This document shows, piece by piece, positions 17,056 through 26,964 of a stretch of 64,000 nucleotides of DNA (position 1 is the stretch's first letter; every line of letters starts with the position of its first letter). The notes under the pieces are model-generated. The model was not told the origin of the DNA. It saw only the letters and a list, made by a program, of their open reading frames with translations, and made no database searches. The stretch is from Psychrobacter sp. P11G3. GTDB taxonomy: Bacteria; Pseudomonadota; Gammaproteobacteria; Pseudomonadales; Moraxellaceae. Where the stretch lies: NCBI RefSeq assembly GCF_001435845.1, contig NZ_CM003596.1, forward strand, positions 1,550,001 through 1,614,000, written 5' to 3'. The position numbers were made by a program, and so were the translations under genes.

Positions 17056-18744
17056 ATGACAACCATACTCAACGAACACGATAACTACCATCAAGCCGAA
17101 GAAGCGTATGGGTTTCCGTTAATTATCAAACAGCTACTAAACCGCGCCAAGATTGCTTCCACCAACCAAACCATTAGCTATGCCGACAAAGTCACTTATA
17201 CCTATGCTGAGTTTTTTAAACGTATTAATCGCTTGGCTAATGTATTAAAAAATATGGGCTTGCAGGCAGGTGATGTGGTCGCGGTCATGGATTGGGACAG
17301 TCATCGTTACCTTGAAGCATACTTTGCAGTACCAATGTCGGGCATGATTTTGCAAACCGTTAATGTGCGTCTGTCTGAAGAAAAAGTGCTATATACCGTC
17401 AACCATGCTGCGCCAAAAGCCTTATTGTTGAATGCTGAATTTGCGCCGATGATTAAAGACTATCGTGACGATGCGCCTTCTATCGAGCATGTGATGTGGG
17501 CTGATGATGCAGAGGATGACAAAGTAGGTGGTGAGAAAGCTGAGCTGCCTGACTATGTCGATGGCGAATATGAGGCGCTATTAGCAGCTGCTAGTGACGA
17601 GTTTGACTTCCTAGATTTTGATGAAAACACCATTGCTACTACGTTCTACACCAGTGGTACGACAGGTGATCCAAAAGGGGTTTTCTTTACCCATCGCCAG
17701 ATCGTACTACAGACGATGGCAAGTACCTTAGCATCAGCGCTCAATGCCGAAGGTCAAGGCGCGCGCTACAACGATGTCTATATGCCGATGACGCCTTTGT
17801 TTCATGTACATGCGTGGTGCTGGCCTTATGGTGCAACCATGATAGGACTCAAGCAAGTATATCCCGGGAGATATCTGGCACCAAAATTGGTCGACTTGAT
17901 CGAGCAGCACAAAGTCACGCTATCACATGGTGTCCCAGCAATATTGCAGATGCTTCTCAAAGAAATGGCAGAACGCGGTCGCAAATTTGAAGATCTTAAA
18001 CTGTTACTAGGTGGCTCAAAGCTTAACGAAGGCTTGGCAAAGGCAGCTATAGAATGTGGCATAGAGTTTATGTCGGGGTTTGGTATGTCAGAATCGTGCC
18101 CTGTACTGTCTCGAGCAGTATTCGATGACAAAACAGAGTCAATGACGCTAGAGGATAACCTTAACTATCGTTGTCTATCAGGTTCGCCAATTATGCTGGT
18201 ATCGATGGAGATCTGGGATGAGAATGGTAAACCACAACCAATGGATGGCCAGTCAACAGGTGAGCTTGTGATACGAGCGCCGTGGCTGACCCAAAGCTAC
18301 TTTAAAAACTCCGATGCAGGTGATGAGCTGTGGAAAGGTGGCTGGATGCATACTCAAGACATCGCCTGCATGACCGCTGATGGCACGCTAAGCATTACAG
18401 ACAGGCTCAAAGATGTCATTAAATCTGGCGGCGAATGGGTATCCTCGCTTGAGGTAGAAACCATTTTGTCCTTTCATCCGAGTGTGGCTGATATCGCGGT
18501 GATTGGTGTGCCAGATGAGCGTTGGGGCGAGCGTCCCTTGGCATTGATCGTGCTAAAACCAGACCATGTCGACACAAAAATGGAAGATATTTTGGCATTG
18601 GGTCATCAAGCAGTAGAGAGAGGTCATCTGCCAAAATACGGTGTGCCAAGTGAAGTGAGGTTTTTGCCAGACATGCCAAAAACCAGCGTCGGTAAACTCG
18701 ATAAAAAACGCATGCGTTCGATGTACTCAGAAAATCTTATCTAG
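17056..18744 (+). CDS. Acyl-CoA synthetase (AMP-forming)
   Basis: A 562-residue adenylate-forming ligase that activates a carboxylic acid to its CoA thioester. ATP-binding P-loop TTFYTSGTTGDPKGVFFTHR, A5-like GFGMSESCPV, A7/A8 DIACMTADGTLSITDRLKDVIKSGGEW, and the catalytic A10 lysine in PKTSVGKLDKKRMR are all present. AAGGAAG lies seven bases before the start. In Acinetobacter dca clusters activation is by the CoA transferase DcaIJ; here this ligase would do it instead (inference from position). Confidence 0.88.
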   Translation: MTTILNEHDNYHQAEEAYGFPLIIKQLLNRAKIASTNQTISYADKVTYTYAEFFKRINRLANVLKNMGLQAGDVVAVMDWDSHRYLEAYFAVPMSGMILQTVNVRLSEEKVLYTVNHAAPKALLLNAEFAPMIKDYRDDAPSIEHVMWADDAEDDKVGGEKAELPDYVDGEYEALLAAASDEFDFLDFDENTIATTFYTSGTTGDPKGVFFTHRQIVLQTMASTLASALNAEGQGARYNDVYMPMTPLFHVHAWCWPYGATMIGLKQVYPGRYLAPKLVDLIEQHKVTLSHGVPAILQMLLKEMAERGRKFEDLKLLLGGSKLNEGLAKAAIECGIEFMSGFGMSESCPVLSRAVFDDKTESMTLEDNLNYRCLSGSPIMLVSMEIWDENGKPQPMDGQSTGELVIRAPWLTQSYFKNSDAGDELWKGGWMHTQDIACMTADGTLSITDRLKDVIKSGGEWVSSLEVETILSFHPSVADIAVIGVPDERWGERPLALIVLKPDHVDTKMEDILALGHQAVERGHLPKYGVPSEVRFLPDMPKTSVGKLDKKRMRSMYSENLI

Positions 18745-18911
18745 TCAAACAATCTGGTCACCATTAAATCGACTTTGACAAAAGCGAAAGCTTGCATAAA
18801 CCCTAGTGTTTGACTAAATGCTAGGGATGGGGAAGGTGTGTGAGTCACGAGCACCCTGAGTTACACTCATCATCTATATAACAAAACCTGTCTAATAAAA
18901 AGAGAAAAACT

Positions 18912-19391
18912 ATGGAAGCTGCGCCTACGTTCCCAGAAATACAAGAGATTGTCGTAAGCGATGATAATCACCCATTGCATGACTTTACCGTTATTTATCC
19001 TCAGCAAGTGGAATGGGGTGATATGGACTCCTTTGGTCATGTCAATAATGTGGTTTATTACGAATATGCTCAAAACGCTCGTATCTACTACAATAGGCGG
19101 CTTGGTTTATTTAACGAACAAACGTCTTCGGTGATGGCTGCCTCGTCATGTCGGTATTTAATATCCGTTGCCTATCCTGATGAATTATGGATTGGTGTCA
19201 AGGTCAAAAAAATTGGTAATTCAAGTCTGATTCATGAATATACCTATTACAGTACGGTTCAGAAAACTGTCGTTGCAATCGGTGAGTCGGTGTTGGTATA
19301 TCTCGATAAATTGAGCGGGCAAAAAAAGCCTATCGATGAGTCGCAAAAAGAAGCGATTGCTGCGTTAGAGAATATTAATCAAGAAGCGTAA
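18912..19391 (+). CDS. 4HBT-type acyl-CoA thioesterase
   Basis: A 159-residue single hotdog-fold protein hydrolysing acyl-CoA. The 4-hydroxybenzoyl-CoA thioesterase signature is VEWGDMDSFGHVNNVVYYEYAQNARI with the catalytic Asp. It is preceded by a 33-residue extension not usual for the family. It lies between the ligase and the porin and may recover CoA from dead-end thioesters of the pathway. Confidence 0.85.
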   Translation: MEAAPTFPEIQEIVVSDDNHPLHDFTVIYPQQVEWGDMDSFGHVNNVVYYEYAQNARIYYNRRLGLFNEQTSSVMAASSCRYLISVAYPDELWIGVKVKKIGNSSLIHEYTYYSTVQKTVVAIGESVLVYLDKLSGQKKPIDESQKEAIAALENINQEA

Positions 19392-19555
19392 CAGCTAATA
19401 TATCGGTCGAATTATGATTAGGGTTTTTAATTGAACAGTAGTTATTAAGTAGCAGTTAATTTTCATCTAAAAGGATTATTTATTTTTATGGACTAGAGAA
19501 AATGTAGTAGCAATTGGATTGATAAGGATATCAACATAAAACAGGGAAGAAATGA

Positions 19556-20590
19556 ATGATGCTTTATATAAAAAGGCTATCTGTAGGTTTTGCTATGGTT
19601 GTAACATGCGTATCTGCGCAAGCAATCGATCTTGTGACAACAGGTGACACGACTTTGAGTATCGGTGGTTACATCAAAGCAGAAGGTGCTTTTAACTCTC
19701 CTGATGAAGGCGAGTCGGAATTTAAGGGTAATTTACGACAGTCTCGTATCAATGTTAAAACGACCAAGTCGGTAGATGATAAAAAACTCACGGGGTTTAT
19801 CGAAGGTGATTTTTATGGCGATTACGCTAAGGGCGGCTCAAATCTGCGCTTGCGTCATGCGTATGTTCAGGTTGATAATTTGACAGTGGGTAAGACTTGG
19901 AACGGTCAGTTTTTGGCAGTGGCGCCTCTTTCTACGGAGCAGCTTGACTTCTGGGGTACTGGTTTGGGCACGGCCTCTGGTGGAGGTTCTTATATTCGTC
20001 CAGATTTGACGTTGCACTATACTTATAAGGGGCTGCGTTTTACGGCGCAAGATCCTGTTTATGATAATGCGAGCTTACCTGATATGGTGGTCAGCTATAA
20101 AGATAAGATATCTAACTTTGATTATAACGTGGCTGTCACAGCTCGTGATGCTGAGAACGGAGATGGTTCAGATGTGGGTATCGGTGTTTCTTTAGCGGGC
20201 AAGCTGACATTGGGTAAAGATTCACTCCATGCCAGTATATACAATGGTAAAGGCATGGGTGCTTATTCTGCCATCTGTGTTGGAGGACCGCTAGTTATGA
20301 ATGGCGGCGTAGACTGTGATGCTGAAGATGGGAAGCTTATCTCGCAAACTGGCTATAGCGTAGGATATAAGCATCAATTTACCCAAAAGCTGCGTGGCAA
20401 CTTGCGTTATGGTGAGGTAAATGTAGACGATGCGGCAGACACTTCTGCCAATGTAAAAAGTGCAAACCTTATCTATGAGTATTTACCAGATCTAGATTTG
20501 GGTATTGAGTGGAGAAATCAGGACGTAACGACATTCCCATGGATGCCAGCAGGTCAGCAAATTGAAATAATGGCAAAATATGATTTTTGA
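19556..20590 (+). CDS. DcaP-like trimeric outer-membrane porin
   Basis: A 344-residue exported beta-barrel with a signal peptide cleaved near SAQAIDL. The N-terminal mature stretch LSIGGYIKAEGAFNS, the RQSRINVKTTKSVDDKKLTGFIEGDF segment, LRLRHAYVQVDNLTVGKTW, alternating beta-strand patterning and the C-terminal Phe (EIMAKYDF) fit the DcaP family, which admits dicarboxylic acids in Acinetobacter. GGGAAG lies six bases before the ATG; ATG at 19559 is an alternative. Terminal gene of the catabolic run and followed by a hairpin terminator. Confidence 0.85.
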   Translation: MMLYIKRLSVGFAMVVTCVSAQAIDLVTTGDTTLSIGGYIKAEGAFNSPDEGESEFKGNLRQSRINVKTTKSVDDKKLTGFIEGDFYGDYAKGGSNLRLRHAYVQVDNLTVGKTWNGQFLAVAPLSTEQLDFWGTGLGTASGGGSYIRPDLTLHYTYKGLRFTAQDPVYDNASLPDMVVSYKDKISNFDYNVAVTARDAENGDGSDVGIGVSLAGKLTLGKDSLHASIYNGKGMGAYSAICVGGPLVMNGGVDCDAEDGKLISQTGYSVGYKHQFTQKLRGNLRYGEVNVDDAADTSANVKSANLIYEYLPDLDLGIEWRNQDVTTFPWMPAGQQIEIMAKYDF

Positions 20591-20630
20591 GTTGAATAAG
20601 TATGGAGTAGTAGACTTTTATTAAGATAAG

Positions 20631-20664
20631 GCTTTATCCATGCATAATAGGGGTAAAGCTTTTT
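20631..20664 (+). terminator. Terminator after the DcaP-like porin
   Basis: Stem GCTTTATCC (20631-20639) with GGGTAAAGC (20651-20659), one wobble pair, followed by five T. It ends the + strand catabolic run. Confidence 0.7.
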
Positions 20665-20724
20665 CTATAAAATCGCTAATAATGCTAAAGTAGCAATCAA
20701 AAGTTCAAATTGACTAAGGTTGCT

Positions 20725-21552
20725 ATGTCTAATACAGAGTCCAATACAGAAAAACCAATATTCAAACAGAGTATCTCGCTATCAGAGAATAGTGAATATA
20801 TATCTAATGATATAAGCACAGCGCGGTCTGCTTTCTTAACGCTACCAGTCGTTATACAGACTGCACTAGAGCAAGCTAAACGAGTCGTTCTAATTGCAAA
20901 TAATCCTGCTGTCACCACGGTTCAGCTTGAGATGCTAATACAGCCCGACGATGTCTTAGTGTTATTTAATCACTTTATTCACGCTGATTTTTTTGCTAAC
21001 CATCAGTTAGCTAGTTCACTACCTAAGCTGTTGTTTTTTCGTCAGATTGGTGACAGTAAGCTGCATTTTGGCCTACCACCTAGAAGCAATCATATATCAG
21101 TGATGGAGCAAATGTCAGAAACCGCCCCGTTAGGAGTATTGACGAGCAACCAGCCTTATCAGTTTCCAACATTAGCTGATGACCCAAGCCCTAATGACGA
21201 TCCTATCACTACTCATCGCATCTTAGATATTCCTTCGAATATGCAAAAACTATGGTCAAGCCCTACCTATCACAGTGTGCTATCAGAGCGTCATGAAGTC
21301 GTTGCTGACTATCCATACTTTACCGATATTCATTCGTCAGCACCCTCATCAGGTTTTCTATTGTATCGGCTGATGCTGGCAGCTCGAGCATACTTATATA
21401 GTATTCGAAAAACGAAACTGCCATTAGAAGTAGCAATGATCGGTTTCAATGACAATGATAAAACTGCTCATTTTTGGCATGGGCATAACTGGGATTTTGA
21501 ACGTCAGGAAATGAGTCGACCACCTACAGAAGTAACTATTCATCGGTACTAG
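20725..21552 (+). CDS. Hypothetical protein, possibly a GT29-like glycan enzyme
   Basis: A 275-residue soluble protein; the start at 20725 has AAGG five bases upstream. I cannot assign it firmly. The pattern VVLIANNPAV near the N-terminus, a DDVLVLFNHF segment, and the C-terminal GFNDNDKTAHFWHGHNWDFERQEM are reminiscent of GT29-like (sialyltransferase-fold) proteins in bacterial glycan clusters. No signal peptide or membrane helix. It converges on a leftward glycosyltransferase operon, supporting a glycan role by context only. Confidence 0.5.
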   Translation: MSNTESNTEKPIFKQSISLSENSEYISNDISTARSAFLTLPVVIQTALEQAKRVVLIANNPAVTTVQLEMLIQPDDVLVLFNHFIHADFFANHQLASSLPKLLFFRQIGDSKLHFGLPPRSNHISVMEQMSETAPLGVLTSNQPYQFPTLADDPSPNDDPITTHRILDIPSNMQKLWSSPTYHSVLSERHEVVADYPYFTDIHSSAPSSGFLLYRLMLAARAYLYSIRKTKLPLEVAMIGFNDNDKTAHFWHGHNWDFERQEMSRPPTEVTIHRY

Positions 21553-21616
21553 AATGGCGTGACTACTCACCGGTACTAGAATATTGATTAACTAAGTTTT
21601 CGTTAGTTAGAAATAG

Positions 21617-22612
21617 TTAAACATAAGGAGCGTCTGGACGATGAGAAAGCTCCACCTCTTTGTCATTAGGCTCTCGTTGTATGGCTATCGGTAACGACTG
21701 TTCCTCTGTCCAATCAATCAGTTCCATATCGGAAAATTGGGACAACCATCCTGCCATGGGCCAACAGTGCCATTTTTGATAGAAGCGATTGGCATTGACA
21801 ATGATACTGTCCAGATGATTGAGTGGTGGCCGGTAGACACTGTGCTGCTGATGATAAGCGATATCAGCAGTGAGGTAAAAATCGATACCTAATCGACGTG
21901 CTGTAAAGGAAAAATCGGTATCCTCTGCACCATAACCTGTATATTGGGTGTCGAAACCGCCAATTTTATCAAAAGTATGTCGCTTGATAGCGAAGCATAG
22001 GCTCCAAAATGCACCGTAATCCTCAGTCTGTTTGATAGCTGTTTGCTCTGTCCCTACTTGGTTTGAATCAGCTTCATCAAAATTATAACGATAAGGGTTA
22101 TAGACAGACAGCTCGTTTAAAACAGAAAAAGGCAAATGATTGGTTTTTAATAGTGCAATTTCTTCTACTGATAATGGTCGCGTTAGATAGCGCGGTTGAC
22201 CCATCAAAAGCGCATTAGGATATTGCAGAAGCTTCTTATACATTTGCTCAATAAACGTAGGCGCTACGATGCAATCAACATCCAAAAAAATCAGCATATC
22301 GTGAGTTGCCTGCAATGCTCCAAGATTGCGATTATGTCCGATGTCAAACTCTGTAGTTGTAGTATCGCTACCATCATTTACAGCTGATTTAACCGTAGTT
22401 GGTAGTTTCACGATATTTAATGAGAATTCAGCTAACCGATTGCGATCGGCGTCATCGTTGACGATAATGACTTCGGCTGGCTTCACACTGCTATTTTCTA
22501 GACTGCTGAGTAGGTTGTAGAGATGGCGATTACGACCATAGCAAGTCGTAATGACAGTCATCGGTACAATATCGGAATTAGTATTGGAGTTAATCGTTGG
22601 CTGAATGGTCAT
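21617..22612 (-). CDS. Family 2 glycosyltransferase
   Basis: A 331-residue GT-A enzyme. The N-terminal VPMTVITTCYGRNRHLYNLLSSL and AEVIIVNDDADRNRL carry the nucleotide-sugar fold. MLIFLDVDCIVAPTF has the metal-binding DxD-like DVDC, and the C-terminal GYGAEDTDFSFTARRLGIDF is typical of galactosyltransferase-like GT2 proteins (GAED base). The start could also be TTG at 22636. It is the last gene of a leftward four-gene glycosyltransferase run. Confidence 0.82.
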   Translation of the reverse strand: MTIQPTINSNTNSDIVPMTVITTCYGRNRHLYNLLSSLENSSVKPAEVIIVNDDADRNRLAEFSLNIVKLPTTVKSAVNDGSDTTTTEFDIGHNRNLGALQATHDMLIFLDVDCIVAPTFIEQMYKKLLQYPNALLMGQPRYLTRPLSVEEIALLKTNHLPFSVLNELSVYNPYRYNFDEADSNQVGTEQTAIKQTEDYGAFWSLCFAIKRHTFDKIGGFDTQYTGYGAEDTDFSFTARRLGIDFYLTADIAYHQQHSVYRPPLNHLDSIIVNANRFYQKWHCWPMAGWLSQFSDMELIDWTEEQSLPIAIQREPNDKEVELSHRPDAPYV

Positions 22613-22673
22613 CGCTTGTCTTTGCCTCGCTATCAAGTTGCCTTTTGTTTTTAATAAGTCAATATTTAATAAG

Positions 22674-23975
22674 TCAGTCTTTAATTGTTGATTCAGGTGC
22701 TAAGTTGAGTCGAGGGAGTAACCAGTTTTCAAACCAAAGCTTAGTAGTAGAGTAAGCAGTGGTGCTATGCATAAACGCTTGAGCATCTGTTAGCGTAACT
22801 ACGTTGGTTTCCTCGCCGCTATTTTCCTCAATGTTATTTTTTTCAATACTATCAACCGAGATAGTGGGGTGTTGTTTGCTTCGGTAATGAATGGTTTGGG
22901 CAAGAGATTCAGGTTGACCATCATCGACGCTCATTAAGGTTTTAAACTGCTGCCAATTTAGCGCTTTATTTTGAGTAACTAACGCTTCAGCCATGACCGC
23001 TTGTTCATTATGTGGCCTGTCATCAGGCACCACTATGAGCGGCGTATCGTAATGATACGCTTGCGCGACAGCATTTAGGCCACAGGCCATCATCAGATAA
23101 TCGCTATGACAAATGAATGGTGTAACGTCATCTACCTCAGCTGAGATATCGACATAACATCGTTTGTCATCGTCTATAGGCCCGAGAGAGATGATTAATG
23201 CATTGGGTAGCAGTGAGCGCAGCTCTGGTAGTTTTTCGTCAATCGCTTTGTGTCCACCGTAGCCTTTAATAACGGTGATAATAGGTGTTGTAGCTCCGGA
23301 CTTGTCTGTTAATTGAGTTTCGATAGATGGTAAGCTTGTAGTTTTAGGAACAAAAGTTTCATTGTTCACGCTTAATTTTGCCAAAATATCTATAAAGCTC
23401 TCATAAGTGTATGACTCAGTTTTTTGAGAGTAGATAAAGTCAAGATAGAGAGTTTTATTACAGACCCACTCAGATGTCTGGGTAGACTCTAACGCTTTAG
23501 GATAAGGAGCTAGTAAGGCAAGCGCACCAGCAAAAGCACCTATATGTGGCGCATCATCGCGAATACCCGGAAGCCTAACGTAAAGGTAAGGAATACTTGC
23601 CGCACGGCAGAGCATTGCCACCTCGACGCTGACATCAATAATCATCAAATCAATCTTACGTTGAAAGATAGTGTCTAGTATTTGGTGACTGCGTTTTTGA
23701 ATGTCACTATTGCCTACGGGCGAGTAATGTAAGCTGGCTGGTTGCCAATATTCTCCCGCACGACCTACCAATATATCATCGGGTAGTTCGTCTTCTGTAT
23801 TCAAACGTATGATTTGTTGCTCATCAATAGCGGTAAAACGATAGCTAGCTATATCTAAGCTCGTAAATACCGTTAATTGAGCTCTTGCGTTATTAGGTAG
23901 CAATGCAGCCAGTTTGTCTGCCTGTCGGCAATGTCCTGAGCCATGATGATGAGCATAATATCCGATACGCATCAT
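22674..23975 (-). CDS. GT28/MurG-like glycosyltransferase
   Basis: A 433-residue GT-B-type protein. The N-terminal MRIGYYAHHHGSGHCRQADKL resembles the GHGxGH acceptor loop of MurG and monogalactosyldiacylglycerol synthases. The C-terminal nucleotide-sugar site is suggested by CGLNAVAQAYHYDTPLIVVPDDRPHNEQAVMAEAL, as in the GT28 C-terminal domain. It starts on the last base of the upstream GT4 stop (TAATG), so translation is coupled. It has a 50-residue C-terminal extension of low complexity. Confidence 0.75.
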   Translation of the reverse strand: MMRIGYYAHHHGSGHCRQADKLAALLPNNARAQLTVFTSLDIASYRFTAIDEQQIIRLNTEDELPDDILVGRAGEYWQPASLHYSPVGNSDIQKRSHQILDTIFQRKIDLMIIDVSVEVAMLCRAASIPYLYVRLPGIRDDAPHIGAFAGALALLAPYPKALESTQTSEWVCNKTLYLDFIYSQKTESYTYESFIDILAKLSVNNETFVPKTTSLPSIETQLTDKSGATTPIITVIKGYGGHKAIDEKLPELRSLLPNALIISLGPIDDDKRCYVDISAEVDDVTPFICHSDYLMMACGLNAVAQAYHYDTPLIVVPDDRPHNEQAVMAEALVTQNKALNWQQFKTLMSVDDGQPESLAQTIHYRSKQHPTISVDSIEKNNIEENSGEETNVVTLTDAQAFMHSTTAYSTTKLWFENWLLPRLNLAPESTIKD

Positions 23976-25279
23976 TACGATCCCTCAGAAAAGCTAACAA
24001 GATCATTATCAGTTTCAACTGGCGCTTGAATGGCTTGATTAAAAAACTGCAGGGAGTCTTTTGTTAAATCAGACAGCTCATAGCTGTTAATACTGTTGAT
24101 GTAGCTTTCTGAATTGTCTTCTATTAACGCAGTTCTATTTTTTAACGCTGCTCGGTACAGTTCCAGATAGCCGTCTACCATGGCTGACACTGAACAAAAT
24201 TGTAAAGCACGGTCACGGCAGGCTTGGCGTGATATGTTTTTAATCATAGAAAAACCATTGATAAAGGCGGCTTTGTCTTTTTTAGGTACGATGACTCCTG
24301 TCTCTGGGGTAATAATTTCGGCACTGGCTCCAGCATCGAAACCAATGACTGGTGTGCCACATGCCAAACTCTCAGCTAAGGTCAATCCGTATGGCTCGTC
24401 CCAAGTGCTGGTAAATAGCATGGCAGTTGCTCGGCACAAGTAATTGTTAATCTCGTCCTTGGTGACATGACCTACATAACTGAATAGTTTGTCATCGCCA
24501 CTCTTACTGTCTTTAAACAACAAAGGGGCTACTTTTTGATTGAAGTAGTCTTCGTTGCTTTTAGGTCCTGCAATGATAAGTTTCTTCCCAGCTTCCATGC
24601 AGTACCGCATGGCTAAATGAGTGCCTTTTTCAGGGCAGATGCGTCCATACCAGAAATACACCTCGTTATCGCTACCATTAGTATTGCCAAGCGATTCTGT
24701 ATTGGCAGTAAAGGATTCGACGTCGATGCCGTTGTATACCACTTGTGAGGGGACAAACTCAGCGAATAACTGCTGTTGGTGCTTACTAATTGCTGTAAAT
24801 TGAGTAGTTGTACCAGAGCGTAATGTTAAAAGTGCCAAACGTAGCTGTGGAAAAATAGGCGTATGAAAAGTAGTAAAAAACCTTTCGCCAAACGCTTGGC
24901 CTGTCATCATCGGAATATGATGCAGACTGTGGTTATGTACGATATCAATCTCACCGCGCTCATCACGTTCGATAACGTCTCGTAAGGCTATTTGATAGGT
25001 GAGATATTGATACATCTCTTCACGGCCCATGGCGACCGTTTCATGCTCATTATCATAGACCATCTTGTTAAACTCATGACGAGTCAATAATGGCACCAAC
25101 GTTGCTTTCGTCTCGCTATCTTTATGAGCGTAAAGCAATACCTCATGACCTTGCGCCACTAGCTCATCACAAATTAATTGGGTAATCATTTCTAGACCAC
25201 CCGCGTAAGGCTGGGCAATGGGATACAGTGAATGCGCGATAATGGCAATACGTAGCGGTGAATTCGAAGACCTAATCAT
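23975..25279 (-). CDS. Family 4 glycosyltransferase
   Basis: A 434-residue GT-B retaining glycosyltransferase. LRIAIIAHSLYPIAQPYAGGLE is the N-terminal acceptor loop; NEVYFWYGRICPEKGTHLAM and the E-x7-E motif region TWDEPYGLTLAESLACGTPVIGFDAG form the donor site. The start at 25279 has AAAGGTC eight bases upstream; a 39-codon upstream extension is Tyr/His/Asn-rich and unlikely to be translated. Coupled to the GT28-like gene. Confidence 0.85.
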   Translation of the reverse strand: MIRSSNSPLRIAIIAHSLYPIAQPYAGGLEMITQLICDELVAQGHEVLLYAHKDSETKATLVPLLTRHEFNKMVYDNEHETVAMGREEMYQYLTYQIALRDVIERDERGEIDIVHNHSLHHIPMMTGQAFGERFFTTFHTPIFPQLRLALLTLRSGTTTQFTAISKHQQQLFAEFVPSQVVYNGIDVESFTANTESLGNTNGSDNEVYFWYGRICPEKGTHLAMRYCMEAGKKLIIAGPKSNEDYFNQKVAPLLFKDSKSGDDKLFSYVGHVTKDEINNYLCRATAMLFTSTWDEPYGLTLAESLACGTPVIGFDAGASAEIITPETGVIVPKKDKAAFINGFSMIKNISRQACRDRALQFCSVSAMVDGYLELYRAALKNRTALIEDNSESYINSINSYELSDLTKDSLQFFNQAIQAPVETDNDLVSFSEGS

Positions 25280-25452
25280 GTTTTTAAGACCTTTATAGTT
25301 ATAAGCATTATGGCTATAAGCGTTTTGGTTAGTAGAGTGGTGTATAGGGAACCTAGTATAGAAACGATAAAAGACAATAGAATGACCTTGTTTCAAAATT
25401 GGCTTATATAAACCGCTATCTTTATAAGTACTAGTTCTATAAATACTGGCTT

Positions 25453-26964
25453 TTACGAATCGATGGTCTTTTTATCTTTAAATAAAGACGTCGCATAAGA
25501 TGTCGTGATAGTCGTCTTCTTTTCATGGGCTACTTTTAAAGTCTGTCTCAGAACCTTACTCATACTTGGTGTGTCTGCTCGAGCATCAGAGAAATTATCC
25601 ATTGCTACCTTGGCGGCGCTTAGTTTAAGAATACAAACTGCCGCTGCACATATAAATAGTACTGGCGAATAGAGCGGTGAAAATGGTGCTACAACTAGAG
25701 CTGTAATGATATTTAGCACCAACAGCAGTTTTGGCAACGCTGCTATATTCTTAAGGAATAATGACTGACGACTTTGGATATAATTTTGTTTTGGCGTACA
25801 GACAAAAGGTTTTTCTCGTCCCCACAGCACCGGAAACCATGACAGTGCGCCAATCTCCCAAAAATTCAAGTGCATCAACCATGCTCGTACTTTTCTGCTA
25901 AAACGTGGCTGATAGCTGTCATCTATTTGTTTATTGAGAGGCGATTTATCATGGCAATATGCCCACAACCGTCTAAGGATGAAAAAGGCATAACCTGCAT
26001 AAACCACATACAAAGGTGCAAGCATCGACACGTTAGCATTATTTATTAAAAGCATATCAACCATCACCAGTAATAAGCAGATATGCAAAAGAATAAAGAA
26101 TCCTGTGAAATTTACCCAAGCACTCAATTGAGACAGATGAGCACGCATATAGGCTAGACGTTCACTCATACTTTTGGATTGTGAGACATACTGAACTAAA
26201 GAGTGGTACGGGACTGACAGGTAATCCGTGAGCACCTGCATATTGCCGTAAATCCAACGTCGACGTTGACATATTAGATCATCTAGTGTGTTAGGCAGTA
26301 AACCCGTGGCAATGACTTCTGGCACAAACTGACTGCGAAAACCTTGTCGATGCATAAGCACGCCCATCTGAGCATCTTCAGTGATAGAAGCACCTGACCA
26401 GCCTCCTATGCTCAAAAGATCCGAGCGTCGAATGACGGCGTAAGTACCCGTTGATAAGGCGCGAATGCGATTAAAAGGACGATACAAATGATGATTGAAA
26501 TAGTGATTCAACTCGCTATGCGCATCGAGCTGTCCTTCATTACGATAAAACTGCGGAAACTGAAGTAGGGTATGCTCAGGATATTGGGCGATAGCGTGCA
26601 TAATAGAGGCTCTAGCATGTGGTAATGCTTGGTAATCACTATCGACCACCACAATGTGACTACAGTCTGGACTCATCAACCCAAGTGCCAAGTTTAAAGC
26701 GCCCGCTTTGAATCCTTCGACACGATCAATATGATAAAAACGAACATTCAGCTCAGTATCTAAGCTTTCGCAAAATTTGGCTAAAGGCTCATATAACGAG
26801 ATTTCTTGATTGTTGTTGTCAATAATTAAGATCTCATCGCGTGCTTCTTTGATTGCTAATAATGATTTTATCGTTGCAATAACCAGTTCTGGTGGTTCGG
26901 ACCGCGTCATCAATTGAAAACTAAGCGTTTCATGGGTCGATGGTTTTTGAGAGTTAGCAGTCAT
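25453..26964 (-). CDS. Membrane-bound family 2 glycosyltransferase (cellulose-synthase-like)
   Basis: A 503-residue processive-type GT2. Cytosolic GT-A motifs: ILIIDNNNQ, VVVDSDYQALPH (D-D), SITEDAQMGVLMHRQG (TED catalytic Asp), and CQRRRWIYGNMQ (Q-x-x-R-W). At least four transmembrane helices follow (GFFILLHICLLLVMVDMLLI, LYVVYAGYAFFIL, then two near residues 415-450). This layout is that of beta-glucan or hyaluronan-type synthases. First gene of the leftward glycan run; a surface polysaccharide is the likely product. Confidence 0.85.
   Translation of the reverse strand: MTANSQKPSTHETLSFQLMTRSEPPELVIATIKSLLAIKEARDEILIIDNNNQEISLYEPLAKFCESLDTELNVRFYHIDRVEGFKAGALNLALGLMSPDCSHIVVVDSDYQALPHARASIMHAIAQYPEHTLLQFPQFYRNEGQLDAHSELNHYFNHHLYRPFNRIRALSTGTYAVIRRSDLLSIGGWSGASITEDAQMGVLMHRQGFRSQFVPEVIATGLLPNTLDDLICQRRRWIYGNMQVLTDYLSVPYHSLVQYVSQSKSMSERLAYMRAHLSQLSAWVNFTGFFILLHICLLLVMVDMLLINNANVSMLAPLYVVYAGYAFFILRRLWAYCHDKSPLNKQIDDSYQPRFSRKVRAWLMHLNFWEIGALSWFPVLWGREKPFVCTPKQNYIQSRQSLFLKNIAALPKLLLVLNIITALVVAPFSPLYSPVLFICAAAVCILKLSAAKVAMDNFSDARADTPSMSKVLRQTLKVAHEKKTTITTSYATSLFKDKKTIDS

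Noticed and set aside
18800..18835. CCCTAG...CTAGGG inverted repeat after the ligase gene
   Set aside because: Only six paired bases with a long loop and no T-run; the thioesterase probably remains in the same transcript.
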